In this document: positions 8,254-16,787 of the stretch, in pieces | How the letters are laid out: each line of letters begins with the position of its first letter | How positions within the stretch are numbered: the first letter of the stretch is position 1 | Assembly (NCBI GenBank): GCA_965208605.1 | Contig: OZ242345.1 | Location: 1,302,001-1,366,000 of the forward strand | Length of the DNA: 64,000 nt | Source of the DNA: UBA9659 sp965208605 | Lineage (GTDB): Bacteria; Pseudomonadota; Gammaproteobacteria; Pseudomonadales; Azotimanducaceae | Direction: 5' to 3' | Notes under the pieces: generated by a model | The model's input: the letters and a program-made list of their open reading frames with translations, nothing else | Told to the model about the DNA's origin: nothing | The model's database searches: none | Translations under genes and position numbers: made by a program

Positions 8254-9510
8254 TTAGACACTAAAAGCCGGCAACTTCTTGGGTACGCACTTTTGCTTCA
8301 AGCGAACATAACGAGGCAGACCCCTATGGTAGGGTGGGTAATCCTCGCCTTGGATCAGTGGTTCAAGATATTTTTTTGCCGGGGGCGTAATACTAAAACC
8401 GTCTGGGCTAATGTAATGCCGCGGTAATTTCTTTTCTACATTTGCCACCATGGATAGCGGCACTTCACCAATCTTCCATTTATAGGGCTCGTCCTCTTCA
8501 CGGACAATAATCGGCATCACAGCATCCTTGCCTGCCAAGGCAAACTCTACGGCTGCCTTGCCCATCGCATAAGCCTGTTCATGATCCGTCGCTGAGGCAA
8601 TATGCCGGGCGGCGCGTTGCAAGTAGTCCGCCACTGACCAGTGACATTTGTATCCCAGAGCGTTCTTAACCATAGCCGACAGGGCCGGTGCCAGGCCACC
8701 CAACTGGGCATGCCCGAAGGCATCTGGCTCAGCGGCACTCTCACCCACAAATGTGCCGCCTTCATAGCGGGCACCCTCAGAAGCAACGATGACGCAATAA
8801 CCTAGTTCGTCCACAGTATTCTTGACCTTGGCGAGGAACTTTTCCTGCTCAAATACAATCTCTGGAAAAAGAATGATATGTGGCGGGTAGCTCGGTTTTT
8901 GTTTGGCAAGCCCGGCGGCAGCGGCAATCCATCCCGCATGCCTGCCCATCACCTCAAGGATGAATACCTTGGTAGAGGATGCCGCCATAGACGCTATATC
9001 AAGCCCGGCTTCCATCGTGGATACGGCGACATACTTCGCCACTGAGCCGTAACCTGGGCAGGTGTCCGTCAATGGCAAATCATTGTCAATGGTCTTAGGA
9101 ATACCGATACAGGTGATGGGATACCCCAGTGCACGCGAGGCGATGGAAACTTTGTGGGCTGTGTCTTGAGAGTCGCCGCCGCCGTTATAGAGGAAGCATG
9201 TAACGTCATGGGCTTTGAAGACCGCTATCAGCCGTTGATACACCGGCTCGTCTTCGGTGATTACGGGTAACTTGTAACGGCAGGAACCAAAAGCACCGCC
9301 GGGTGTATGTCTAAGTGCGGTAATATCTTTGGAGGTTTCCTTTGATGTATCAATCAATTCTTCTTGCAGCGCGCCGATGATACCGTTGCGCCCAGCAAGT
9401 ACCTTGCCAAGACGCTTATCCTTCCGTGCTGTCTCAATAACACCACAGGCTGTGGCGTTGATCACCGAGGTGACGCCGCCCGACTGCGCATAGAATATGT
9501 TTTTTGCCAC
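8254..9510 (-). CDS. pfp: Pyrophosphate-dependent 6-phosphofructokinase
   Basis: Reversibly phosphorylates fructose 6-phosphate with PPi instead of ATP, working in glycolysis, gluconeogenesis or the Calvin/RuMP cycle. The 418 residues have FYAQSGGVTSVINA, LYNGGGDSQDTA (GGGDS rather than the ATP-type GGDGS), GIPKTIDNDL (the Lys linked to PPi use) and EVMGRHAGWIA. I place the start at the GTG at 9510 because AAAGGAG lies 6 nt upstream; the longer ATG frame adds 11 unlikely residues. It faces hppA. In Methylococcus and related methylotrophs pfp and the H+-pyrophosphatase gene are linked, supporting a shared PPi economy. Confidence 0.94.
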   Translation of the reverse strand: MAKNIFYAQSGGVTSVINATACGVIETARKDKRLGKVLAGRNGIIGALQEELIDTSKETSKDITALRHTPGGAFGSCRYKLPVITEDEPVYQRLIAVFKAHDVTCFLYNGGGDSQDTAHKVSIASRALGYPITCIGIPKTIDNDLPLTDTCPGYGSVAKYVAVSTMEAGLDIASMAASSTKVFILEVMGRHAGWIAAAAGLAKQKPSYPPHIILFPEIVFEQEKFLAKVKNTVDELGYCVIVASEGARYEGGTFVGESAAEPDAFGHAQLGGLAPALSAMVKNALGYKCHWSVADYLQRAARHIASATDHEQAYAMGKAAVEFALAGKDAVMPIIVREEDEPYKWKIGEVPLSMVANVEKKLPRHYISPDGFSITPPAKKYLEPLIQGEDYPPYHRGLPRYVRLKQKCVPKKLPAFSV

Positions 9511-9618
9511 CCTATTCTCCTTTGGGGCTTTATAGAAGCACACTGATGTAGAAGCATAGACTTAGAAGCATGGTTATTTTGAAAGCATGTCTTTTACGTC
9601 CTCGGCTAAGACGTTTTT

Positions 9619-10755
9619 TCAAATATCTCTAACTGTTTCTTCAATCAACCAGTCCACCACATGCTTCAATGCCACATCATGCTCCTCGCCCTGGTCAATG
9701 GCTTGCTGATATTGGCGGAGTTGGTGATGTGCGCTGGTACCAGACACGATGATTTGCCTGAGATGATGAATTTCATCCAAGCAACCAAGATAGTCTGCAT
9801 CCTCTTCAATGAAGTCAATAATCTCATCCAGAAGTGCTTGGTAAGGGACGACCTCTCCCTTCGCAAAATCAATCAGCCCCTCATCAAAGGAGTAGCGCAT
9901 GGCACGCCATCTGTTTTCATTAATTAACATGCTGGCATAGACACGCCACCGCTGGTTTTTCACTCGGGTGCGATACAGCATCCGGAGCAAGCACTGGGTG
10001 AGTGCCACCAGGCTCACCGCATGTTCCAGATTAGTGATGACATCCATGATTCTGGTTTCCAGAGTGGGGTAGCGTGTACTAGGACGAAGGTCCCACCAAA
10101 TCATGCTGGCATCCTCAATCATTCCAGCATCAACCAGCACTTCCACATGCCTTTCATATTCGGCAAAACTAGAAAACTGCTCAGGGATACCCGTCCGCGG
10201 GAGAGCATCAAACACCGTCAAGCGGTAAGACTTCAAACCAGTATCTTCGCCTACCCAAAAGGGTGATGAACAAGACAGTGCTAATAGATGCGGCAAGAAG
10301 TAACTGAGCTGGTTCATCAAATCAATGCGCAGTTCATTATCTTCAATACCGACATGCACATGAGTACCGCAAATCAGCAATCGCCTGGCGGCCGCTTGCA
10401 TTTCCGCCGTCAAGGCTGAGTATCTTTCCCGTTCGGTGAGTTTTTGCTTCGTCCAGTTGGCATAGGGATGGGTAGATACAGCGAGGGGCGCATAACCAAA
10501 CTTCTGGCTGACTTCCGCTATCACCCCGCGTAAATGTTTTACTTCACGTCTGACTTGGGACACCGATTGGCAGACGGGGGTCGCCACTTCAATCTGTGCG
10601 CGCATCAATTCCGGGCTCACCTGAGCACCAAGTAGCCGCACACATTCATCCATCAGGTCGCGTGGGGGGTCAACGACCAGATCGCGAGAACTGGTATCAA
10701 CCAGCAAATATTCTTCTTCAACACCCAGTGTTAGGGCGGGTTCCGTAAGATGCAT
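9619..10755 (-). CDS. YbdK-type carboxylate-amine ligase (GCS2 family)
   Basis: 378 residues of the glutamate-cysteine ligase 2 family, which joins an amine to a carboxylate using ATP; E. coli YbdK has weak gamma-glutamylcysteine synthetase activity but the physiological substrate is unsettled. Visible features are LGVEEEYLLVD at the N-terminus (metal-binding Glu cluster), LICGTHVHVGIED, WWDLRPSTRYPTLETRIMD and LINENRWRAMRYSFDEGLID. Length is normal. It is divergent from the aspartoacylase-like gene with only 39 bp between starts, so the two promoters must overlap or lie inside the genes. Both act on amide-type bonds, and co-regulation is possible. Confidence 0.88.
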   Translation of the reverse strand: MHLTEPALTLGVEEEYLLVDTSSRDLVVDPPRDLMDECVRLLGAQVSPELMRAQIEVATPVCQSVSQVRREVKHLRGVIAEVSQKFGYAPLAVSTHPYANWTKQKLTERERYSALTAEMQAAARRLLICGTHVHVGIEDNELRIDLMNQLSYFLPHLLALSCSSPFWVGEDTGLKSYRLTVFDALPRTGIPEQFSSFAEYERHVEVLVDAGMIEDASMIWWDLRPSTRYPTLETRIMDVITNLEHAVSLVALTQCLLRMLYRTRVKNQRWRVYASMLINENRWRAMRYSFDEGLIDFAKGEVVPYQALLDEIIDFIEEDADYLGCLDEIHHLRQIIVSGTSAHHQLRQYQQAIDQGEEHDVALKHVVDWLIEETVRDI

Positions 10756-10794
10756 TATGATAGGCCTCAGATAAGTAGTGGATGATATAACAAA

Positions 10795-11844
10795 ATGCTC
10801 AGCACTCAGCCAGATATTCTACACTTGGAAGCACCAGACCCGACAAGCCTCGGTAAGGACCATATTGAGTTCCTCTCCATCCTCAAGCAACCGACCTGGA
10901 TTACCCTTGAGGGGGAGGACAATTCAAGAAGCCGCACCATCGTCACCCTGCTGCACGGTAATGAACCCTCTGGATTAAAGGCAATCCATCAACTGCTGGT
11001 CAAGGACTTCTCCCAGGGCAGGCAGCCTGCAACCCGCCTGGGGATTCTTATTGCGGCAGTGGATGCGGCCTTGGCACCGCCGGTGCTTTCACACCGGCAC
11101 CTACCCCAGGAACAGGATCTGAACCGTTGCTTTGGTGCCAACTCTCAAGCCACAGAGGGTCAGCAACAATTGACACACAAGATCCTGCAGCTGCTGCATG
11201 AATTTCAGCCAGAAGCCGTTGTGGATACCCACAATACTTCTTCTCACAGCAAGCCGTTTTGCCTCGCCGTCCAGAATACAGACAGCATCAAAAGGCTTGC
11301 CTCCTTCTTTGCCCCGACTTTGGCAATTTTTGATCATAAACTCGGGACTCTGATGGAACATACAAGGGATGACATGCTCATCATCACGGTGGAATTTGGC
11401 AGTTTGATGGACCCGGATACCGATACTCTGGCCTATCAAACCCTGCAACAGTTTACCCAGGTGAAGCAATTATCCAGTCTCGCCAAAGATAACACCCTCT
11501 GCCTGCAACACCCGCTACGGCTGGAAACGCAAAAACAACTCAAGGTTGCCTATTCAAGTTCGGTGAACCCTGCCGCCGATCTCACGATGATTAACACGCT
11601 TGATCAATTGAACTTCCAACCACTGGAAGCAGGGGTCACTCTGGGCTGGTTTCATCAGGGGAAAGAATCTCGGCATCTGACCGCCAGAACGGCGACCGGC
11701 AAGGATCGGTTTGATGCTTGTTTTAGTTGGACAGATGACATTCTGAAGACCCGCATACCCATGACCATATTTATGGCGACCACAGATTCAACAGTTGCCA
11801 ACAATGACTGCTTGCTTTACTTCGTGCCGACAGAGACTAGATAG
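10795..11844 (+). CDS. Succinylglutamate desuccinylase / aspartoacylase-like zinc hydrolase
   Basis: 349 residues of the M14-like AstE/AspA family of zinc amidohydrolases. The zinc site fits LLHGNEPSG (His and Glu) and the later AVVDTHNTS (His); LPQEQDLNRCFG corresponds to the conserved substrate-binding DLNR. The catalytic Glu may be in IITVEFGS. The C-terminal 100 residues form the beta-rich lid. There is no signal peptide. It is not part of an arginine-succinyltransferase (ast) operon, so its substrate is not indicated by context. Confidence 0.8.
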   Translation: MLSTQPDILHLEAPDPTSLGKDHIEFLSILKQPTWITLEGEDNSRSRTIVTLLHGNEPSGLKAIHQLLVKDFSQGRQPATRLGILIAAVDAALAPPVLSHRHLPQEQDLNRCFGANSQATEGQQQLTHKILQLLHEFQPEAVVDTHNTSSHSKPFCLAVQNTDSIKRLASFFAPTLAIFDHKLGTLMEHTRDDMLIITVEFGSLMDPDTDTLAYQTLQQFTQVKQLSSLAKDNTLCLQHPLRLETQKQLKVAYSSSVNPAADLTMINTLDQLNFQPLEAGVTLGWFHQGKESRHLTARTATGKDRFDACFSWTDDILKTRIPMTIFMATTDSTVANNDCLLYFVPTETR

Positions 11845-11859
11845 GCGCCAGGCTCGTCA

Positions 11860-12115
11860 TGACACCCCGTCATTCCCGTCACTCTCGGGGTGGCCGTGGG
11901 CATATCGGGGAGGGTGAGGGCGCGGAAGCGTCAGGCTTTGATGCTGACGGAAAAATATACAGTCTGGATTCCCGAGCAAGCTCGAGAATGACGGCGCGGA
12001 GGTTAATGTATGCACCTTGTCCCCGCTCCTTTCAGGCGGCTTGCGCCGCCAGTCTGGATTCCCGTCACCCCAGTCATTTGTGATGACTGGGGTGACGAGA
12101 ATGACGGGGTTGGGG
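11860..12115. repeat. dRS3-like repeat cluster overlapping the end of gcvPB
   Basis: Includes GGATTCCCGAGCAAGCTCGA, GAATGACGGCGCGGAG, GGCGGCTTGCGCCGCCAGTC and a perfect 14-bp hairpin at 12064-12096 (GTCACCCCAGTCAT, loop TTGTG). The last 14 or so codons and the stop of gcvPB fall in the right part, so the repeat supplies the gcvPB terminus and possibly its terminator. Confidence 0.85.
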
Positions 12116-13585
12116 CAGGGCAAGATCCAGGTCCCGGGCGGCCTTCACTTCGTCAAGACGTTTCACCGGCATGCTGTGAGGGGCACTTCTCACCCGTTCC
12201 GGGTCTTGTTTGGCTTCCTCAAGGATCTTCTGCATGGCGGCAACAAAGCCGTCAATCTCCTCTCGGCTTTCTGTTTCCGTCGGCTCAATCAACATACATT
12301 CAGGAATGAGTAGCGGGAAGTAAATAGTCGGTGAATGGTAGCCGTAATCCAGCAACCGCTTGGCAAAATCCATGGCGGTGACGCCAAGCCTCTTGGCTTC
12401 CGGTGCCAAGGTAAGAATGAACTCATGGGTCGCCCGCCGCTCGGGATAGGCCAGAGTAAAGCCTGCCCCTTCCATCTGCTTTGCCATATAGTTTGCATTC
12501 AAGGTGGCATATTCACCCACCCGGTGCATCCCCTCCCGCCCCAAGAGACGCGCATACACATAAGCCCGCAGGATGATGCCCGCATTACCCATAAAAGCTG
12601 ACAGGCTACCAATAGTATCCGGTAGCTCCGCCTTGCCTAACCAGCGATAACGGGTTGCCGCTGAGGCCTCCCCTGAGTCATCCATGCTGACAATAGGCGT
12701 CGGTAAGAAGGGTGCCAGCCGGTCGCTCACACCGACGGGTCCGGCACCAGGACCGCCGCCACCGTGGGGAGTGGCGAAGGTCTTGTGCAGGTTCATGTGC
12801 AGCACATCAAAACCCATGTCTCCCGGTTTGACCTTGCCCAGGATGGCATTCAGATTAGCACCGTCGTAATACAGCATCCCGCCCGCCTCATGGACGACCG
12901 CGGCAATCTCTTGAATGTGCTTGTCGAACAGGCCGCATGTTGAGGGATTGGTCATCATCAAGCCCGCGGTTTCCGGACCGGCAGCGGCCTTTAATGCTTG
13001 CAGGTCCAGATCGCCGTCTGGCGTCACCGCAATTTCCCGTACCTTGTAACCACACATGGCAGCAGTAGCGGGATTGGTGCCGTGGGCGGCGGTGGATACC
13101 AGAATCTCAGACCGAGCATGGTCTCCGCGCTGTTGGTGATAAGCCTTAATCATCGCGACCCCGGCAAATTCCCCCTGGGCACCGGCCATGGGGGTCAAGG
13201 ACACGGCCTGCATGCCGGTAATATCCTTCAAGTATTCTTGCAATTCATAGGCACAACTGAGATAGCCCTGGCTATACCCCAGTGGCGCAAGCGGGTGGCG
13301 ACGGAGGAAGCCGGGCAAATTCGCTGCCTTCTGAGCACCCCGAGGGTTGTACTTCATGGTGCAGGAACCCAGGGGATAGAATTCACCATCAATGGACAGG
13401 TTCTTCTTGGATAGATTGGTAAAGTGCCGCACTACTTGTAATTCCGAGACTGCGGGCAAGCCGATGTCGCCCTGGCGGTGGTGTTGCTTATCCAGGGAAG
13501 CAAGCCGAGCTGAGGCCTCGTCCCCCGCTTCATATTGCGATGCGGCACTCCGCCCGGGGCTGGATATGTCGTAGATCAACATCAC
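12074..13585 (-). CDS. gcvPB: Glycine dehydrogenase (decarboxylating) subunit 2, P-protein beta
   Basis: PLP-binding half of the split P-protein, which decarboxylates glycine and passes the aminomethyl group to lipoyl-GcvH. The 503 residues contain FYPLGSCTMKYNP, GAQGEFAGVAMI, TSAHGTNPA-like AAHGTNPATAA and the PLP lysine in MNLHKTFATPHGGGGPG. The start overlaps the gcvPA stop by 4 nt (ATGA), implying translational coupling and a 1:1 complex. The C-terminal tail (LALPQPRHSRHPSHHK) is encoded by an intergenic repeat element, so the native end has been replaced or extended. Confidence 0.95.
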   Translation of the reverse strand: MMLIYDISSPGRSAASQYEAGDEASARLASLDKQHHRQGDIGLPAVSELQVVRHFTNLSKKNLSIDGEFYPLGSCTMKYNPRGAQKAANLPGFLRRHPLAPLGYSQGYLSCAYELQEYLKDITGMQAVSLTPMAGAQGEFAGVAMIKAYHQQRGDHARSEILVSTAAHGTNPATAAMCGYKVREIAVTPDGDLDLQALKAAAGPETAGLMMTNPSTCGLFDKHIQEIAAVVHEAGGMLYYDGANLNAILGKVKPGDMGFDVLHMNLHKTFATPHGGGGPGAGPVGVSDRLAPFLPTPIVSMDDSGEASAATRYRWLGKAELPDTIGSLSAFMGNAGIILRAYVYARLLGREGMHRVGEYATLNANYMAKQMEGAGFTLAYPERRATHEFILTLAPEAKRLGVTAMDFAKRLLDYGYHSPTIYFPLLIPECMLIEPTETESREEIDGFVAAMQKILEEAKQDPERVRSAPHSMPVKRLDEVKAARDLDLALPQPRHSRHPSHHK

Positions 13586-14952
13586 TCGCTCCCGGCCAGG
13601 CTAGCCAGGGCGGCCTTGAGGCAGGTGGTGTAACGATGCAGATCGGCGGCTGTTTTGGTCTCCGTTACATTCACCAGTAGCGCATGGGACAAGCCTTGCC
13701 AGTCCTGCCCAAGCGCATAACCCGCCAGCAAGCCTTGTTGCGCCATGGCCGCCACCAGCTGGTCTGCGGGAACGGGCAGGCTAAGCACTGCTTCATGGAA
13801 GACGCTCCCCGTGAACCGAGGGCGAACCCCCTCCACTTGAGTCACTGCCTGGAGCAGATGATGCAGCCCTTCATAGCAACGTGCAGCGACTGATCGGAGG
13901 CCCCGGTCGCCCAGCAAACTGAGATAGATGGTCGCGGCGGTTACCTGCAAACCCTGATTGGTACATATATTGGAAGTCGCCTTGGCACGTCTGATGTGCT
14001 GTTCACGTGCTTGGAGTGTCAGGGTGAAGCCTTGCCTACCGTCCTGGTCAACCGTTCTGCCAACGATACGTCCCGGCATCTGCCGCACCATGTCCTGCCG
14101 ACAGCATATAAACCCCAGATAGGGACCGCCAGATGCCAGGGGGATGCCCAGGGGCTGGCCCTCGCCAACGGCTATGTCGGCACCCCGCTCACCCCAGGCG
14201 CCGGGAGGCGGTAGCAGTGCCATAGCGATGGGGTTGACGACCCCAATCACCAGCGCCCCCTGGGACTGGGCCTGGTTAGTCAGCGCATCCACATCGTTGA
14301 GCACCCCAAAGAAGGAGGGATAGGCAATCACCAGCGCGTTGTAATCTTCCTGCTGCGCTAAGGTGGCAGGCCTTAGCTCGCCAGATTCCTTATCAAAGGG
14401 GAGCAGTTCCAGTTCAATGCCCTGCATGCCCAGTATGGTTTCACAGACCTTGACATAACCGGGATGGGTGTCGCCCGCAATGAGTACTCGCCGGGAGGGG
14501 TTTTTCTTGTTTGCGCGAAGCGCCATGAGTATCGCTTCCGCCAGGGCAGAGGCACCGTCATAGACGGACGCATTGGCGACCGGCAACGCCATCAGCCTGG
14601 ACATCATGGTTTGGTATTCGTAAACGAGTTGTAAAGCGCCCTGGCTTGCTTCCGCTTGAAAGGGCGTATATGCGGTCATGAACTCGCCCCTGGAGGCAAG
14701 GTCCCAGACGGCTGCCGGAATGTGATGCTCATAAGCGCCAGCACCAATGAAGCAGAGCGGCACTTCATCCTGCCTTGCCCGCTTCTCCATCAAGCGCATC
14801 ATTGCCATCTCCGAGATCCCGCTGGGGGTGTCCGTCAACTCACCGGCACCTAGTTCAGGGGGGATTTCGTCGAACAGATTCTCAATAGACGAGACTCCGA
14901 TGACCTCCAGCATCAGCCGCTCATCATCTGGGGTGTGCGGTATGAAAGGCAT
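13582..14952 (-). CDS. gcvPA: Glycine dehydrogenase (decarboxylating) subunit 1, P-protein alpha
   Basis: 456 residues, the partner of GcvPB in the two-subunit P-protein. MPFIPHTPDDERLMLEVIGV is the standard N-terminus; FIGAGAYEHHIPAAV, TPFQAEASQGALQLVYEYQT and SVYDGASALAEAILMA are family motifs, followed by GGPYLGFICCRQDMVRQMPG. A two-gene P-protein is typical of archaea, Firmicutes and some proteobacteria, whereas E. coli has one fused gcvP. It lies between gcvH and gcvPB; a short tandem-repeat stretch fills the gap to gcvH. Confidence 0.95.
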   Translation of the reverse strand: MPFIPHTPDDERLMLEVIGVSSIENLFDEIPPELGAGELTDTPSGISEMAMMRLMEKRARQDEVPLCFIGAGAYEHHIPAAVWDLASRGEFMTAYTPFQAEASQGALQLVYEYQTMMSRLMALPVANASVYDGASALAEAILMALRANKKNPSRRVLIAGDTHPGYVKVCETILGMQGIELELLPFDKESGELRPATLAQQEDYNALVIAYPSFFGVLNDVDALTNQAQSQGALVIGVVNPIAMALLPPPGAWGERGADIAVGEGQPLGIPLASGGPYLGFICCRQDMVRQMPGRIVGRTVDQDGRQGFTLTLQAREQHIRRAKATSNICTNQGLQVTAATIYLSLLGDRGLRSVAARCYEGLHHLLQAVTQVEGVRPRFTGSVFHEAVLSLPVPADQLVAAMAQQGLLAGYALGQDWQGLSHALLVNVTETKTAADLHRYTTCLKAALASLAGSE

Positions 14953-14954
14953 AC

Positions 14955-15050
14955 AACTTCCTTATCTGGTGTCAAGAGTCTGGTGTCAAGCAGGGAGGTG
15001 TCTCCCCTGTCTGGTGTATAGAGTCTGGTGGCTGGAGTCTAGAGTCTAGT
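14955..15050. repeat. Degenerate short tandem repeats between gcvH and gcvPA
   Basis: Variants of GTCTGGTGTCAAGA and AGTCTAGTGACTAG recur about seven times in under 100 bp (gtctggtgtcaagagtctgg; gtctggtgtatagagtctgg). The array covers the gcvPA leader and the gcvH stop, so it could modulate gcvPA translation. Confidence 0.75.
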
Positions 15051-15450
15051 GACTAGTGTCGGTAGCAGCTTCACAGATGGCTTGGTAGTCAGCTTTTGTT
15101 AAGAGCCTTTCCTGCCCCTCAGTCTGAGTGGCTTGAAGTTTGAAAATCCAGCCATCATCGTAAGGGGAAGCGTTGATAGTCTCGGGCGCCTCCTCCAGGC
15201 GGTCATTCACCGCCACTATCCTGCCCGCAACGGGTGCATAGATGTCGGATGCCGCCTTGACGGATTCCACCACCGCGACCTCGGCACCCGCTTCCACTTC
15301 TGCGTCCATCTCTGGCAACTCAACATAGACCAGATCGCCCAGAGTCTCTTGAGCATAGTCTGAGATACCGACCACTAGGAGACCTTCATCTTCCGTACGT
15401 AACCACTCATGGGTGTCTGTATATTTCAGTTCTTCTGGAAAATCCGCCAT
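15046..15450 (-). CDS. gcvH: Glycine cleavage system H protein
   Basis: Lipoyl-carrier protein that shuttles the aminomethyl intermediate between P-, T- and L-proteins. From the ATG at 15450 the product is 134 residues: MADFPEELKYTDTHEWLR, GISDYAQETLGDLVYVELPE and the lipoylation site VAVVESVKAASDIYAP (Lys), then NASPYDDGWIFKLQ. The frame is open a further 30 codons upstream into the gcvT end, but only the shorter form matches the family. It is 16 bp downstream of gcvT. Confidence 0.96.
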   Translation of the reverse strand: MADFPEELKYTDTHEWLRTEDEGLLVVGISDYAQETLGDLVYVELPEMDAEVEAGAEVAVVESVKAASDIYAPVAGRIVAVNDRLEEAPETINASPYDDGWIFKLQATQTEGQERLLTKADYQAICEAATDTSH

Positions 15451-15466
15451 AGCTTCTGTGCTCCGA

Positions 15467-16588
15467 TTAGCCTCGCTTTCCCCGCCGAATAAAGGGGGGT
15501 CTGACCCATTCCACCGGCTGCATCTTGCCACGTATAGCAACTGTCATGTTACTTGAAGTACGGCTGACCCGTGCCAAAGCAATGGAGTGCCCTAAGGTGG
15601 GGGAAAATGCACCACTGGTAACTTCCCCCACCCTCTCGTCATCACAAAAGACCGGATACTGCGCTCTCAAGACGCCTTTGTGGCGCATAACCAGCCCTAC
15701 TAGTTCGCGCAATTTGCCCTTTTCCAACTGAGTGCGCAGTGCCACCGCCCCGATAAAATCACGGGCAGGCAGAACCACCGTTGATGCCATATTGGATTCC
15801 ATAGGGGAGACTGATTCATCCATGTCACTGCCGTAGAGATTCATGCCTGCTTCCAACCTCAGTGTGTCTCGGGCACCGAGCCCGACCGGTCTGACCCCGG
15901 CGGCAACAAGTTTATCCCAAAACCCAGGTGCATCCTCCCCGGGCAGGATGATTTCCACACCGGATTCGCCGGTATAGCCGGTCTTGGCGATAAACCAGCC
16001 CTCCGCCCAGCTGCCCTGGAAAATCCTGAGCTGAGCTGTTGCTTCCCGTTGTACGGCAGACAATACGCGCTGGGTCTTCTCTATTGCCTTTGGACCCTGT
16101 ACCGCCAGGATGGCATAGTCTGGACATTCAGTAATTTTGCAAGCAGGCATTTCACTACCAGTCATTTCATGAGCAGGCATTTCACGATCAAAGGCATGGC
16201 ACTGCTGCCGCATCCAAGCAAGATCTTTTTCCCGAGTAGCGCAATTCACGACGAGCAGAAACTTGCCCGGATGACTATGGGAATACACAATCAAATCATC
16301 AAGTATCCCGCCATCCTCATTTAACATAGCCGAATAGATTGCTTGACCCGGTAACTTGGCTTTCCTGATGTTGTTGGCGAGCAGGCGGTCAAGGTAGTCC
16401 GTTGCCGCCGTGCCGGTCACCTCAAGCACCGTCATGTGCGACACATCAAAGACCCCGGCATCATTCCTGACGGCATGATGTTCCTCAATCTGGGAGCCGT
16501 AATGCACGGGCATGTCCCAGCCGCTGAAATCAACCAGCTTGGCTTGCGCCGAGATATGCGCCTGATAAAGGGGGGTTCTTTTTCTCAT
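15467..16588 (-). CDS. gcvT: Aminomethyltransferase, glycine cleavage T protein
   Basis: Transfers the methylene group from aminomethyl-GcvH to tetrahydrofolate, releasing ammonia. The 373 residues begin MRKRTPLYQAHISAQAKLVD and include FSGWDMPVHYGSQIEEHHAV, DVSHMTVLEVTG, LNEDGGILDDLIVY, TGYTGESGVEI and GLGARDTLRLEAGMNLYGSD. Residues about 135-152 (MPAHEMTGSEMPACKITE) are a low-complexity insertion with 9-residue internal repeats, matching the short tandem repeats elsewhere. First gene of gcvT-H-PA-PB. No glycine riboswitch is evident upstream, only intergenic repeats. Confidence 0.95.
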   Translation of the reverse strand: MRKRTPLYQAHISAQAKLVDFSGWDMPVHYGSQIEEHHAVRNDAGVFDVSHMTVLEVTGTAATDYLDRLLANNIRKAKLPGQAIYSAMLNEDGGILDDLIVYSHSHPGKFLLVVNCATREKDLAWMRQQCHAFDREMPAHEMTGSEMPACKITECPDYAILAVQGPKAIEKTQRVLSAVQREATAQLRIFQGSWAEGWFIAKTGYTGESGVEIILPGEDAPGFWDKLVAAGVRPVGLGARDTLRLEAGMNLYGSDMDESVSPMESNMASTVVLPARDFIGAVALRTQLEKGKLRELVGLVMRHKGVLRAQYPVFCDDERVGEVTSGAFSPTLGHSIALARVSRTSSNMTVAIRGKMQPVEWVRPPFIRRGKRG

Positions 16589-16604
16589 TGGAAATGATTT
16601 TCCT

Positions 16605-16780
16605 CCCTGTCATTCTCGCCGAAGGCGGTTGTCCCGCCTTCGGCGGGACAACCGGGTTCGGGGGGAATCCAGAAGAAGGTGCGGTATGCCTTCATCATCA
16701 GCAGCAGTAATGACGGGGTTTCGCCTTCGTTCCTCTGGATTCCCGGGGCAAGCCCGAAAGTGACGGGGTGGGAGCGAGAG
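16605..16780. repeat. dRS3-like repeat cluster upstream of gcvT
   Basis: Begins CTGTCATTCTCGCCGAAGGC, includes a 12-bp hairpin GGTTGTCCCGCC-TTC-GGCGGGACAACC (16627-16653), GGGGGGAATCCAGAAGAAGG, GTTCCTCTGGATTCCCGGGG and AAGTGACGGGGTGG. It lies between the restriction-modification gene end and gcvT, so any gcvT promoter must be inside or adjacent to it. Confidence 0.8.
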
Positions 16781-16787
16781 ATGCCGG

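Noticed and set aside
16589..16787. Glycine riboswitch upstream of gcvT
   Set aside because: The leader consists of dRS3-like repeats with hairpins; the conserved glycine aptamer core is not visible.
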